This document shows, in pieces, positions 9,625 through 20,207 of a stretch of 64,000 nt of DNA. Origin of the DNA: Carposina sasakii (lineage: Eukaryota > Arthropoda > Insecta > Lepidoptera > Carposinidae); contig CP053154.1 in the NCBI GenBank assembly GCA_014607495.2, positions 9,424,001 to 9,488,000 of the forward strand, written 5' to 3'. The translations under genes were made by a program, and so were the position numbers. Each line of letters opens with the position of its first letter. Position 1 is the stretch's first letter. Under the pieces are notes generated by a model. It saw only the letters and a program-made list of their open reading frames with translations, made no database searches and was not told where the DNA came from.

Positions 9625-10998
9625 GAATTTGCATTTTCCATGTGGCTCCGAGATAACAATGCTTGGTGAGGCAGAACCTTGTTTCCTCATGGTCTTAGTA
9701 CAAAATGTCTGCAACAGAAAGAAGGCATAAGAAATTTGTTCATATTTACTTATGGTTAATGTATAGCTATATCTGCATTAACCTATCTCTTCATGGGAAA
9801 GACAACTTATATTTATTTTTAATTAAGTAATGTAACTTTATTTTAACATACTTACCATCCTCTCCCCTTGGTACTTTAGTAGGTGGTGGCAGTGCATAGT
9901 TATGATCAACATGAAATTTTCTTTAGTAGACAAGATCATGTGCAACTTTCTTATCTAAAAACAAAGATTACAAATAAATTAAAACCTATAGGTAAACGGT
10001 GACAACAGACAATTGAATTTTTATTAATAAAACTTACTATGTACATACTTTCTACACTTATAGTAGATGGCTTTCCTGTACAAATATCCAAGTTAGAAAA
10101 CAAAGTAGAATAGGCGTCATGCCTCAGGCGATTGGTCTTTTCTGTAATACCTATATCTTTTGATGGCAAACAAACATATTCTTCCTGAAATCATCACTAA
10201 AACCATAGAATAGGAAAGCTCCTCATTCTAAGCACCATAGCCACCGGTGTCTGAGAACAAGCTGCTCCGCACGCATGTAGCTTAATGTCCTGTCGTAAAC
10301 TTGTATAATTAGGCACACAACAGTTTCGAGACATTGTTAAAATGACGAAATCGCACACGGTATTGCTGTATTTGTGGATTTAAGAGGCGGAATTTAATCG
10401 ACAATGGCGGGCGGTTATATTCTTTCTTTCAATTTTTTTTTTTTTGTTTAGTTTATCCCGAAGGAAAGGCAAGGGGAACTAAGCCCATACAGCCATTGTC
10501 TTTAGTAAATGATTTCTGAATTTATGATGGATGATAATGATGATTATGAATGGAAACGTCGGGAAAATCCTCAAGAACAAGTGTAAAGTTAGTCAAAATG
10601 AAAAATTATTGCAGAAACAACTTACATGGGCCCATGAAGAGATCGTATTCCGGCTAAAGTTTTACTCAGCTTACCTGCGTATAAAACCATGCACACGCAC
10701 TAGATTCACATCACAAGTAATCAAAATATAACTTATCTACCAGAAAACATCACTTTACGGACACATGCAAGCCATTTACAAATAATTTTTGATTTTCACA
10801 AGAAAATTACACCCGCACCCTTCCAGCTTTTCCCGCCGAATCCCTGAGAACTCGACACTTGGAAAGTTTTTTTTATTTTTGTTGTAATCTTCGTGATTTG
10901 GAAATAATTACACAGTTAAAATGGCAAACTCTACCTTCATTGTCGTAAATCATTCTGCCCCTTTCATCTACAACAATTTGCATTGAAATTTCATCCAT
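9625..10998 (-). pseudogene. Unrecognised multi-exon gene, probably broken
   Basis: Four exon-like blocks on the minus strand. Exon 1, 10998-10935, starts MDEISMQIVVDERGR and ends at GTAGAG. Exon 2, about 10180-10038, contains PSKDIGITEKTNRLR and ends at GTATGT or GTAAGT. Exon 3, 9954-9856, contains a proline-rich NYALPPPTKVPRG block before GTAAGT. Exon 4, from 9708, contains DHEETRFCLTKHCY. In the frame that looks like protein, exons 3 and 4 each carry one TAA, both right after a tyrosine codon. A different donor choice keeps a frame open through exons 3 and 4 but gives an implausible sequence. I do not recognise the family. Exon 1 and its flank also exist as an inverted copy at 11371-11604. 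Confidence 0.4.
10433..10843 (-). mobile_element. Poly(A) retroposon family, copy 5
   Basis: Full length by sequence, with a poly(T) run at the left and the family 5' end at the right. I could not see a matching target duplication; its right flank is the left arm of the large inverted repeat. It lies in the first intron of the broken gene at 9625-10998. Confidence 0.75.
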
Positions 10999-11604
10999 GA
11001 TCCACTCACACACAATACAATAAATTATTCACTCGTGTTTCAAGTTTTCAACTCAATTTAAAAGTATTCGATCAAGGCGCGAATCGAGCAAAAAAACAAC
11101 AGACAGCTGTCATTAGTGTCAACAGGATAAGATTTCGCGACCTAAAAAGCACGCTAGAATTTATCCTAGCCAGGCGAAAATTTATACCAGCGGACGAACG
11201 TGAACGGGTCGGATAAAATTTTGACAGTTTAATTTTTCGCCTCGCGGAGTGCTTGAACGGGGTGTTTGACATTTAGTCAGTTTAAATTTTAGACCGGCTA
11301 AGATTTCGCCGGCTTACACGAACGCACCCCAGGGGTGCGTTTACGTTCACCATCCAGTCTAAAATTTAAACGCGCCTTGATTGAATACTTTTAAATTGAG
11401 TTGAAAACTTGAAACACGAGTGAATAATTTATTGTATTGTGTGTGAGTGGATCGTGGATGAAATTTAAATGCAAATTGTTGTAGGTGAAAGGGGCAGAAT
11501 GATTTACGACAATGAAGGTAAAGTTTGCCATTTTAACTGTGTAATTATTTCCAAATCACGTAGATTACAACAAAAATAATAAAACCTTTCCAATTGTCGA
11601 GTTG
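10849..11604. repeat. Large inverted duplication containing a first exon
   Basis: Arms 10849-11081 and 11371-11604 are reverse complements with few mismatches over about 233 bp. The inner part also pairs in places (TTTAAATTTTAGAC near 11281 with GTCTAAAATTTAAA near 11357), around a centre reading ACGCACCCCAGGGGTGCGT (11322-11340). The left arm carries the ATG-bearing exon 1 of the gene at 9625-10998. In the right arm the equivalent frame reads ATG GAT GAA ATT TAA, so that copy is dead. Confidence 0.85.
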
Positions 11605-12562
11605 AATAGATATTGTTTGACAAACTGTCAATTGAATTTGACAGCTGACATTGACATAAGCACTATGACTCCGTTCAGCAATCCCTCGTTAGATAATTTT
11701 TAACCGGCTAAGATTTCGCCGGACATATAATAGAGAATGAATGGTAACATGTCCAAATGAAATAATATCATTCTCTAGTGTTTATAGTTCATTCTTTGAT
11801 CCATGTGCAAGTTTTTTAGTGTGAAGATTTGATGCCATGACCTACACTGGATAAATAATTGTGGTACATATACGGTTAATTTACAATACAAAAAGTGAGT
11901 TCAAGTTTTTAATATGACAGTAATTTTTAGATAAGCACTTGTACTTTGTCATACATAACCCTATTTCAATGCATAATAATAACTTAGAATAAAGATTCGT
12001 TCCACGCGAATATAAAATTGTACCTTATTAATGAAGAAAGTTTTGTAAGAATATAGCCCATCAACACTAATCCCATTGCTTCATACTATTCTTTTGCTCA
12101 TTTTACCCTCACAATGGTTACACTAGTTTTCAAGTTAGTTAAATAGTTTCATTACTTGATGGTCCAGACTTTGGGACTCTATGGTAAATTATTCATATTT
12201 TAATAGATTTGGTCAGTATTTATTTATCAAAATATTAGAATATTTTTTTATTTACATATTATGTTGCGGGAAATCAAGACTTGTAAAAAGTATATAGGAA
12301 GAATTTGTGCCAACCATTCAGTTAAATTTCTATCTACATATACCCTTATTGAGAAATAAATAAATTCAGTAGTTACATATTTTTATGAGCATTGTGAATA
12401 TTTGTCTTAGAGGAAATTTAGTATACAAGTCATATATTTTTTTTGTTAAACTATAGTTTTTAATGTGTTATAAGAAAAACTATCAAATGCAATGTTTTTT
12501 GTTTCCCAGCTCTCAGGAGCAATTGAAAATATATATTACCATTTGATCATATTTTATTACAG
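11605..12562 (+). other. Upstream region and 5' intron of the helicase gene
   Basis: AT-rich with no coding block. The helicase start is preceded by a splice acceptor (TTTTATTACAG, ending at 12562), so a non-coding first exon should lie upstream. A possible donor is AAAAAGTGAGT near 11890-11900. A short copy of the GGCTAAGATTTCGCCGG motif of the inverted duplication recurs at 11705-11720. Confidence 0.35.
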
Positions 12563-12570
12563 GTTTCAAA

Positions 12571-13971
12571 ATGGCAAATCAATGGGGACAAAAAGCTGAA
12601 GAACTGGAAATATCTAATAAGGTTGCTGGATTAGGCTTAAAAAAATATCCTAATCAGCTGGCTACAGATTCAGATGAATCTCCAGATTCAGCAAATCCTG
12701 CAGAAGCTTCCCTTCTAATGAAGATTATCAGGCAAGGTTTAGTTGAGTCAAAATTAGATATTGAAGTTCAACGTAAGGATCCTAACTCACCTCTATATTC
12801 TGTAAAAACTTTTGAAGCTTTGCACTTGAAACCAAACCTTCTCAAAGGTGTATATGATATGGGTTTTAATGCACCATCAAAAATTCAAGAAACAGCATTA
12901 CCAACTTTACTAGCTGATCCTCCTCAAAATATGATTGCACAGTCACAATCTGGAACAGGTAAAACAGCTGCATTTGTATTGGCAATGTTGAGCAGAGTAG
13001 ATCCAACTAAGAATTACCCTCAAGTTTTATGTCTTAGTCCTACTTATGAACTTGCTATACAAACCGGAGAAGTTGCAGCAAAAATGGCAAAATTTTGTCC
13101 TGAAATTAAACTCAAATATGCAGTGAGAGGTGAAGAGGTTCCAAGGGGCACCAAAATTACAGATCACATTGTTATAGGAACTCCAGGAAAAATGTTGGAT
13201 TGGGGTGTGAAATTTGGAATGTTTGATTTGACTAAAATTAAAGTGTTTGTTCTTGATGAAGCTGATGTTATGATTGATAGACAAGGTCACCAAGACCAAT
13301 GTATTAGAATACATAAATGTTTACCTTCCACATGTCAAATGATGTTTTTCTCAGCAACCTATGATAGTGCTGTTATGGAATTTGCAGAGATTATTGTTCC
13401 AAATCCAATAATAATAAGACTTCTACGCGAGGAGGAGTCATTGGACAATATTAAACAGTATTATGTCAAGTGCAAAAATACTGATGAGAAATACAGAGCT
13501 ATTTGCAACATTTATGGAGTAATCACTATTGGACAAGCGATTATATTTTGTCACACAAGAAAGACTGCTGGATGGCTTTCTGAAAAAATGTCTAAAGATG
13601 GACATTCTGTTGCTGTATTATCAGGGGAATTAACTGTGGAACAGAGAATTGCTGTCTTAGATAGATTTAGAGCTGGACTTGAGAAAGTATTGATTACTAC
13701 CAATGTGTTATCTCGTGGCATTGATGTGGAGCAGGTAACTTTAGTTGTTAACTTTGATATGCCAATGGATATGAATAGAAAGGCAGACTGTGAAACATAC
13801 TTACATAGAATAGGCCGCACAGGTAGATTTGGTAAGGCTGGAATTGCTATAAATCTTGTTGATTCTGCTCAGTCAATGGAGATTTGTAAGGAAATTGAAC
13901 ACCACTTTGGTAAAAAGATTCAGTTACTAGATATTGAAGATGCTGAGGAAATTGAGAAGATTGGAGCTTAG
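12571..13971 (+). CDS. Dbp80: DEAD-box ATP-dependent RNA helicase, DDX19/Dbp5 type
   Basis: 466 residues, the usual length for Dbp5/DDX19, which remodels mRNPs at the cytoplasmic face of the nuclear pore during mRNA export. All helicase motifs are visible: Q motif with GFNAPSKIQ (98-106), motif I AQSQSGTGKT (123-132), Ia PTYELA, Ib TPGK, DEAD (229-232), SAT (261-263), IV IIFCHTR, V TTNVLSRGIDV, VI HRIGRTGR. The N-terminal extension of about 75 residues, rich in Ser/Asp/Glu, and the SVKTFEALHL block also fit this family rather than eIF4A. The ATG has a good context (AAAATGG) and lies 8 bases after a splice acceptor, so an intron sits in the 5' UTR. The coding part itself has no intron. It converges on EMC10 about 500 bp downstream. 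Confidence 0.95.
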   Translation: MANQWGQKAEELEISNKVAGLGLKKYPNQLATDSDESPDSANPAEASLLMKIIRQGLVESKLDIEVQRKDPNSPLYSVKTFEALHLKPNLLKGVYDMGFNAPSKIQETALPTLLADPPQNMIAQSQSGTGKTAAFVLAMLSRVDPTKNYPQVLCLSPTYELAIQTGEVAAKMAKFCPEIKLKYAVRGEEVPRGTKITDHIVIGTPGKMLDWGVKFGMFDLTKIKVFVLDEADVMIDRQGHQDQCIRIHKCLPSTCQMMFFSATYDSAVMEFAEIIVPNPIIIRLLREEESLDNIKQYYVKCKNTDEKYRAICNIYGVITIGQAIIFCHTRKTAGWLSEKMSKDGHSVAVLSGELTVEQRIAVLDRFRAGLEKVLITTNVLSRGIDVEQVTLVVNFDMPMDMNRKADCETYLHRIGRTGRFGKAGIAINLVDSAQSMEICKEIEHHFGKKIQLLDIEDAEEIEKIGA

Positions 13972-14469
13972 TACCCCAATGGATGTACTTATGGTGATAA
14001 TTTTTATGCTTAATATTGTAATTTAAAATATGTAAGTGTAATACATTGGTTTTTATCATTACAATGTGAAATTTTGTCAAAAAGATCTGTTTCCCATTTA
14101 TAATTTTTTGGGTGTACATTCCTTTATTATTCTCGATAAAAGGTATTATAAATACAATTTTGTGTTGACAAAGAAAAATTGTAGCTTTTTGTATTAAGAA
14201 TATTCAATATTCATTTTGCATTTAGGTAAAAAAAATATGCTCGAAACTGTGAAACAACATATTGAACAGTGCACAACAACCTATTATAAAATATAGTAGT
14301 ATTCCATAGACCTCTTTTTTTACACCTTATTCCTGCCTGGTTACCCATAGAACCCCATTAACATTATTTCATTAAAAGATAACATTATTTTAAATTACAT
14401 CCTTTATTACTACTTTATCCAGAAGGACATATAAATAGTCTTATATCTAATGTTAGACCCCCCACCCTT
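13972..14469. other. Convergent 3' regions of the helicase and EMC10
   Basis: AT-rich sequence between two tail-to-tail genes. It should hold both 3' UTRs. A minus-strand AATAAA is visible at 14403-14408; no canonical plus-strand AATAAA is obvious close to the helicase stop. Confidence 0.6.
14403..14408 (-). terminator. Polyadenylation signal AATAAA for EMC10
   Basis: Minus-strand AATAAA about 60 bp after the EMC10 stop codon (14470), the expected distance for a short 3' UTR. Confidence 0.6.
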
Positions 14470-16013
14470 TTAACGGGCTGCTGGTGCACCAGACTCTGGG
14501 TTTGTTGCTCCTGATATCATTACAAAGATGGCTAGGGGTACTATATATATCCACTGAAAATAATAAAAAAAGTATAAGATATTGTGAAAACGAGCACAAG
14601 CACAGTATTTTGTAAATATCAATTTACTAAACTTACATATTTGGCTAAAAATGATTTGTTGTCCTTCACATCACCTTTCTCTCTGGCATCTCTTTCCCTT
14701 TCTAATTTTTGGATAAAAGATGCTGTGTCAGGTCTGAAAAAATCATACATAAGAACACAATATGTATTAATAATACCAAGTGAAACAACAAATTTGCAGT
14801 ATTACAAAAAATACATACACAGGGGCTTGGTCAACATAACGTAGATAAAATTTTGACTGTAATCTATGTTCAAGATTTTTTCCTTGTTGCAGTTTAGTAT
14901 TTGATGTGTTTGAAACTTGGAAATTTATTGCAATCACTGCACCATTTGGCAACACCCAGGCATTTATTATATCAGTAAGACCATTTTCCAAATATGTTTT
15001 AGCTTTTACTGAGGACAGAAATTCAGATTCCTTCTTATCAGCAGATGTGACAAATGTTTTTACTGAATAGAAACCATCTATGTCTGCCAGTTCCTGTAAA
15101 AGTTGGATTAGGTAAATTATTGGTGAAGGGTAAAATTTTCCAGAGATACTCCATACAAACTGTTATACATAACACATTGTAAACAGTGGTTATAGCGGCT
15201 CGCACGGTTTGCAGTGGTAGTGGGTTCAATTCCTACTCTGGTGAAGAATTTTTTCCATTTTCTTTATTAATAATTTTATAACATAACACATTGTCATGTC
15301 ATAGGTTCAAAACTTGTATTATGTATTCTTTTAAAAAGTAAGTATATATTATGCACCTACCTGTAACTCTGCTAAATGTTGGTAATTAAATGGCACTTGA
15401 TCAATGATTGATGACCCAGATCTAATACTTTTTAAAGAAATGTTTCCTCGTGGGCAAAATTTGTGGTTACCACAATTTAGAGAATGTTCTATTTTGATGT
15501 TTATCCAGCCATCATAATCTATACAGGCCTACAAATTTTAAAATGGTTTTAGTACATACTTAAATTAGATAATTGGGATATATTCTTTACTAGTGGACGC
15601 CCGCGACTCCGTCTGCGTGGACTACAGAAAAAAATTACAAAATATCGAAATTATCCCGGATAAGAACATTTTCCCGGGATAAAAAGTAGCCTATATGTTA
15701 AGTGGGACCTGTCAGAATATATTCCTGAAAACTGCATCGAAATCTGTTCAGCCGTTTCTGATATTAGTGTGCACAAGCACACAGACAAAAATTCCATAAA
15801 TCATTGTTTTGGGTACTATTGCGTTGATAAAGGTATTCTATAATATTTTTTCTTATATATCTTCCATGTAGACTGACCCGTTTCATTTTTATTATACGTA
15901 TAGATAATAATAGTAGAAACAAAAAAATACAAATTGTAAGAGTCATTAAATAAGCATCTTACCACCAAGTGTAATAATAATACATGAATATAATATGACA
16001 ATGCAGGTCTCAT
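14470..16013 (-). CDS. EMC10: ER membrane protein complex subunit 10 (five exons)
   Basis: EMC10 is the luminal, single-spanning subunit of the ER membrane complex that inserts membrane proteins. I assembled it from splice sites on the minus strand: exon 1 16013-15963, exon 2 15528-15361, exon 3 15093-14819, exon 4 14733-14637, exon 5 14553-14470. All donors are GTAAG/GTAGGT/GTATGT types and all phases agree, giving about 224 residues. Exon 1 encodes a short signal peptide (MRPAL...HVLLLHLV). Exon 2 has the CPRGNISL block, exon 3 the luminal domain, and exon 4 ends ...SFLAKY. Exon 5 adds the membrane segment WIYIVPLAIFVMISGA and a short Gly/Ala/Pro tail, the C-terminal pattern of EMC10. Intron 1 holds an RTE-like repeat and intron 2 a SINE. 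A diverged copy of exon 1 and its upstream region lies at 21709-21980, beyond the LINE. Confidence 0.9.
15181..15280 (+). mobile_element. Short tRNA-derived SINE in EMC10 intron 2
   Basis: A 100-bp insertion with a B box GGTTCAATTCC (15223-15233) and a plausible A box near 15193, ending in an AT-rich tail. Identical 14-mers ACATAACACATTGT flank it (15167-15180 and 15281-15294). A truncated relative with the same tail lies near 34365-34425. Confidence 0.85.
15589..15867 (-). mobile_element. RTE-like LINE/SINE 3' end, copy B, in EMC10 intron 1
   Basis: Minus orientation; its end ACTAGTGGACGCCCGCGAC is the reverse complement of the 3' terminus of copies A and C. It contains the TCTGTTCAGCCGTTTCTGA motif widespread in lepidopteran RTE-derived repeats. 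No coding. Confidence 0.65.
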
Positions 16014-16241
16014 TATTAATATTTTGTTTGTACCAAGAGCTATGTAGGTACCTACTTAAAACTATTGTAAAATCTAAAAGAAATCGATGATAGTGATCCT
16101 ACTAATAATGGACGTTGGACAATTAAAAATGTAACCACGTTTCTGTTATTTACAGGATAAATGTACAATACGAACGAATCCCATGAAATTTACAGATTTT
16201 ATATGAAAATCTTTGATAAAAAAATCATGAAACACTGAATT

Positions 16242-16243
<2 letters not shown>
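15921..16243 (-). promoter_or_regulatory. EMC10 5' region, exon 1 and start of intron 1 (copy A)
   Basis: This block carries the functional EMC10 exon 1 and about 230 bp upstream. It ends exactly at the poly(T) of the LINE. A homologous block (21709-21980) lies at the other end of the LINE. Blocks shared exactly include CAATGCAGGTCTCAT around the ATG and AAAAAATCATGAAACACTGAA at the outer end. The promoter role is inferred from position. Confidence 0.6.
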
Positions 16244-16277
<34 letters not shown>

Positions 16278-16508
16278 GCGTCACGCGGTTTGCGTACTGC
16301 CAATGACAATGTGAAACGGGGAAACAATATTTGAATAAGAAACTAAACGAGAGCGAGGAATTTGGATAAGGAATGGAATAGGATAAGTAAATTATAATGT
16401 ACAAAATAAAAGGCTGAAGGTACCAATAAATAAAGAAAAAAGACACAAATTAGATATTACATACTTAGGTACACATACTCAATAAATATATACTTATAAT
16501 ATGTACAA

Positions 16509-19500
16509 TTATATTTTAACATTATTTACAATAATAAATTTCGCAAGGACACTATATATAGATATATCATGAAGGAGTGAGGACATGTTGATTGGAAAAG
16601 GCACTTTAAGACGACGAAGTTCTTCAATTAAAGTAAGACAATCATTCAGAAGACAAGAAAAGAAAATATGGTTGACATCTGCAAATTCCTCTCCACAAAG
16701 ACAAGAAGGGGAATTTAGAATCTTGAGCTTATAAAGATGAGCAGGGGAAGTGACATGTCCTAAACGCAAGCGAATCAGTACAGACGTAGCGGTCTTACCA
16801 AATTTATACCTGTAAAACCAAGGTTTAACAGGTATAATTGGTTGAATTTGATAGTAATGATTCCCTTTAGTCTTACTGCTTAAAATCCATTTATCCATCC
16901 ACGATTCATTCAAAAATTTCTTGGCTAGTGAAATAAGGTCTATCGAAAAGTTTGAATATCTATCTACATCACCACAGTGAATAGCTTCATTTGCCAACGT
17001 ATCGGCCTTTTCATTCCCTCTTATTCCGCGATGACTTGGAATCCAAACAAAATTAACTACAAGGTTCATTGTCGAACAAGTAGCAAGCCTATCTCTAATT
17101 TCAAATATTACAGGTAAGGATGATTTAGACTTAAAAGGAAAAGCTTCTAAGGCTTGAAGAGCACTTTTGGAATCTGTAATTATTAAAGATTTATTAAGTT
17201 TAAGCATGATAATATATTCTACTGCTTTCAAGAGACCAAAACATTCACCAGTATAAACAGATGTCTCTGGGGGAAGTTTAACTTTTTGTACGATGTTGTA
17301 TTGTTGGTGATACACACCTACGCCAACACAACTATTGTTATTATGTTTTGAAGCGTCTGTATATAAAAGATTCCAACCCTGCCAATGTGTGTTAATTTCA
17401 TAGTTGAATTGTGAATTATGATGAATGCTACCTTTACCAATGTTCAAGTTATAAATAATGTTCGGGTTCAATATCAGTGAAGTAAATGTTGACTGAAAGA
17501 GAGGATGACAATTCGATTTAGTTACAGGAGCCTTCATGTCTAAATATTTCCTGAAGCTAATGACTAATAATGGTAGTCCTCTCTTTAAAAAGTAAGGTGA
17601 TATGTGAGTAAGATTGTTAAGCCATTCTACTTTTGAAAGTACAGGATGACGATCAATTTGAATACATTTAAAAATAAACCTGTCGCACAAATATTGTCGA
17701 CGTAGTTGTAAAGGGGGGTCACCACATTCAACCTGCAATGCGTTAATTGGACTTGATTTCATGGCACCACTTACAATTCTGAGGGCCTTAGATTGAATGC
17801 CATCCAAACTCTTAAGGCCAGCTGCACTACCTGGCTCCAATAGGAAGGTTCCATAGTCCAAAACACTTCTTACGAGAGCATTATAGAGCAACTTTAAAGA
17901 GAAAGGATGGGCACCCCACCAAACACCCGAGAGACACCTAAGTATATTCAAGTTGCGTTCACACTTGGCAACAATGTATTCACAATGAGCAAGACCCGTC
18001 AATTTAGAATCTAGAATAAATCCCAAAAATTTTATATTAGATTTACAAGGAATTTGGGAGTTATTCATTGTGACTGTGATAGCAGGTGGAGAACGAATTC
18101 TAGAAAACAGCATTGTAGAAGATTTGGATACAGAGATAGAGAATCCATGATCATCCAACCACGTTTGAAACAGAACTAAAGAAGAAGATAATATACGACA
18201 TGATTGTTCAATAAGATCTTTTCCTTTAGCGTTAATATAAACTAATAAGTCATCAGCATATTGTAAAACTTGAACACCTACATTGCCAAAAGATAGTGGT
18301 AAATCATTGGTATAAATGTTATACAATAAGGGACTCAATACAGAACCTTGAGGGAGACCTTTCCAGACAAGTCTGGTATATTTAGTAGAATCATCTATAA
18401 CTACGCTTATTTGTCTTTCATATAGGCTGTTGTATATGTAATTGACCAAGAGAGGAGGGACGTTTAACTTGCAGAGTTTATTTATTAATACATCTATTAG
18501 AACATTATCATACGCGGAATTTATGTCCAGAAAACAAGCTATAATAGATTCGTTGTTAGCAAAAGCTATACGAACATCTGTGGAAATAATACTTATATTA
18601 TCAATTGTACTTCTACCCTTCCTAAAGCCAAATTGACTATCAGATAATAGACAATTTCTCTCAATATACCACTCCAATCGATTCTTAATTAGGTGTTCAG
18701 AAATTTTGAATAAAACTGGTGAAAGAGCAATAGGTCTGTAGGAACGAAAATCATCAGATCGTTTGCCTGGTTTCAAAATGGGAATTAGAATTTGACATTT
18801 CCAGGCAGGAGGGATATTGGATGAAGAAACTATATGATTTATTAGTTTTAAGTAATATAGCAAAGAATCATCACACAAGTTGACTAGGAATGAATATGGT
18901 ATGCCATCATTACCAGGCGAAGAATCTCTTACATGGGACAGTACACCTTTAAGTTCTTCAATAGTGAATTCAGAATTTAATTCATGATCAACTTCGGATA
19001 TCTGAGATGATTGAAATGGACAAATATATCTTGATGGTACAGAGGGAGGAGCTATGTTATCCAAAAATGGATCAATTAAGTTATGCGGAATAACTTTAGA
19101 TGAATCTGTAATACCTAATCTAAATCTTTTAATGTTTTTCCAAACTTCAGATGGATGAGTATTTGGAGAAACAGACAAACAAAACTTCCTCCACCCGTCA
19201 TACTTTTTCTTTTTAAAAAGTTTTTTTGTTGATGCTATGACAGCTGAAAGTAACCTAAAATTTTCAGGTGACATATCATCACAATATTTTTTTTCTGCTA
19301 CTTTTCGCTCCCTTACTGCTACCGTACATTCACTATCCCACCAAGGAGGAGAAGGAATTTTAGAAGATCTGAAAGATTTACAAGGGAACACTTCATTAGC
19401 CGCTTCCAGTAGTATATGAGAAAATGCTTCAGCACATGCCGTTTGATCATCTAAGCTTATGTGTGGCAAACTGGATATCTTTTGCTTTACAGTATCCCTA

Positions 19501-20207
19501 TATTTATTCCAATTGGATTCAATTAAAATATGACGCAGAAATGGTGACCTTTTAGATGATTGATGTTTTTTGAAAGGAAATTTTATAATAATCGGGTAAT
19601 GATCACTGCCGAATGTGGAAGAATATGTAGACCAATCTAAGGATGAGGCAAGAGATGGTGTGCAAAAGGAAAGATCAACAGCACTACAACCGGATTCCAT
19701 AAGACGTGTAGGCGAACCATCATTTAGTAGACAAAGGTTATTTGATTCTAAAATGTCCAACATCATGATACCAAAATTATTTGTAATGGAGTTTCCCCAT
19801 GCTTCATGTCTTGCATTAAAATCTCCCAAAACAATAAAGGGTTTTGGAAGATTTGAAATGATCTGGTCAATTTCCCTAAAAATTGAAGCACTAGGATGTG
19901 GAACATAAACTGACATATAACATATGTTATTATGGATTATAGCTGTTGTAGAGAAACTATCACTGTGTGATGGAAGATCCAGAATTGAGTAGCATAAATT
20001 ATTTTTTATGAGGATGGCTACTCCACCATATCCATCAGACCTATCACTCCTGTGGCATGAATAGCCAGGTATTTTAAAGAATTGATGTGGTAAAAGCCAG
20101 GTCTCTGATATGGATAGTATATATGGTTCAAATTTATTGATTAAATATATTAGATCAACTTTTTTACTAATTACACTTCTGCAGTTCCATTGGATTATGT
20201 TGTCCAT
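16509..20207 (-). CDS. LINE ORF2: endonuclease, reverse transcriptase, RNase H
   Basis: 1232 residues without interruption. The N-terminal APE-type endonuclease shows IIQWNCRS (N), SISETWL (E), GDFNARHEAWG (D, N) and SDHYPIII (H). The RT has GLPQGSVLSPLLYNIY and the catalytic QYADDLLVY near residue 640. RNase H follows with YTDASK (D), a conserved E in GECFGLLKAVEY, D in ITDSKSAL, and the WIPSHRGIRGNEKADTLAN box. A C-x-C...H...C motif near the C-terminus (CLCGEEFADVNHIFFSC) is the usual terminal zinc motif. ATG at 20205-20207 overlaps the end of ORF1 by about 40 bases. Every catalytic residue I checked is present, so this copy could be active. Confidence 0.93.
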   Translation of the reverse strand: MDNIIQWNCRSVISKKVDLIYLINKFEPYILSISETWLLPHQFFKIPGYSCHRSDRSDGYGGVAILIKNNLCYSILDLPSHSDSFSTTAIIHNNICYMSVYVPHPSASIFREIDQIISNLPKPFIVLGDFNARHEAWGNSITNNFGIMMLDILESNNLCLLNDGSPTRLMESGCSAVDLSFCTPSLASSLDWSTYSSTFGSDHYPIIIKFPFKKHQSSKRSPFLRHILIESNWNKYRDTVKQKISSLPHISLDDQTACAEAFSHILLEAANEVFPCKSFRSSKIPSPPWWDSECTVAVRERKVAEKKYCDDMSPENFRLLSAVIASTKKLFKKKKYDGWRKFCLSVSPNTHPSEVWKNIKRFRLGITDSSKVIPHNLIDPFLDNIAPPSVPSRYICPFQSSQISEVDHELNSEFTIEELKGVLSHVRDSSPGNDGIPYSFLVNLCDDSLLYYLKLINHIVSSSNIPPAWKCQILIPILKPGKRSDDFRSYRPIALSPVLFKISEHLIKNRLEWYIERNCLLSDSQFGFRKGRSTIDNISIISTDVRIAFANNESIIACFLDINSAYDNVLIDVLINKLCKLNVPPLLVNYIYNSLYERQISVVIDDSTKYTRLVWKGLPQGSVLSPLLYNIYTNDLPLSFGNVGVQVLQYADDLLVYINAKGKDLIEQSCRILSSSLVLFQTWLDDHGFSISVSKSSTMLFSRIRSPPAITVTMNNSQIPCKSNIKFLGFILDSKLTGLAHCEYIVAKCERNLNILRCLSGVWWGAHPFSLKLLYNALVRSVLDYGTFLLEPGSAAGLKSLDGIQSKALRIVSGAMKSSPINALQVECGDPPLQLRRQYLCDRFIFKCIQIDRHPVLSKVEWLNNLTHISPYFLKRGLPLLVISFRKYLDMKAPVTKSNCHPLFQSTFTSLILNPNIIYNLNIGKGSIHHNSQFNYEINTHWQGWNLLYTDASKHNNNSCVGVGVYHQQYNIVQKVKLPPETSVYTGECFGLLKAVEYIIMLKLNKSLIITDSKSALQALEAFPFKSKSSLPVIFEIRDRLATCSTMNLVVNFVWIPSHRGIRGNEKADTLANEAIHCGDVDRYSNFSIDLISLAKKFLNESWMDKWILSSKTKGNHYYQIQPIIPVKPWFYRYKFGKTATSVLIRLRLGHVTSPAHLYKLKILNSPSCLCGEEFADVNHIFFSCLLNDCLTLIEELRRLKVPFPINMSSLLHDISIYSVLAKFIIVNNVKI

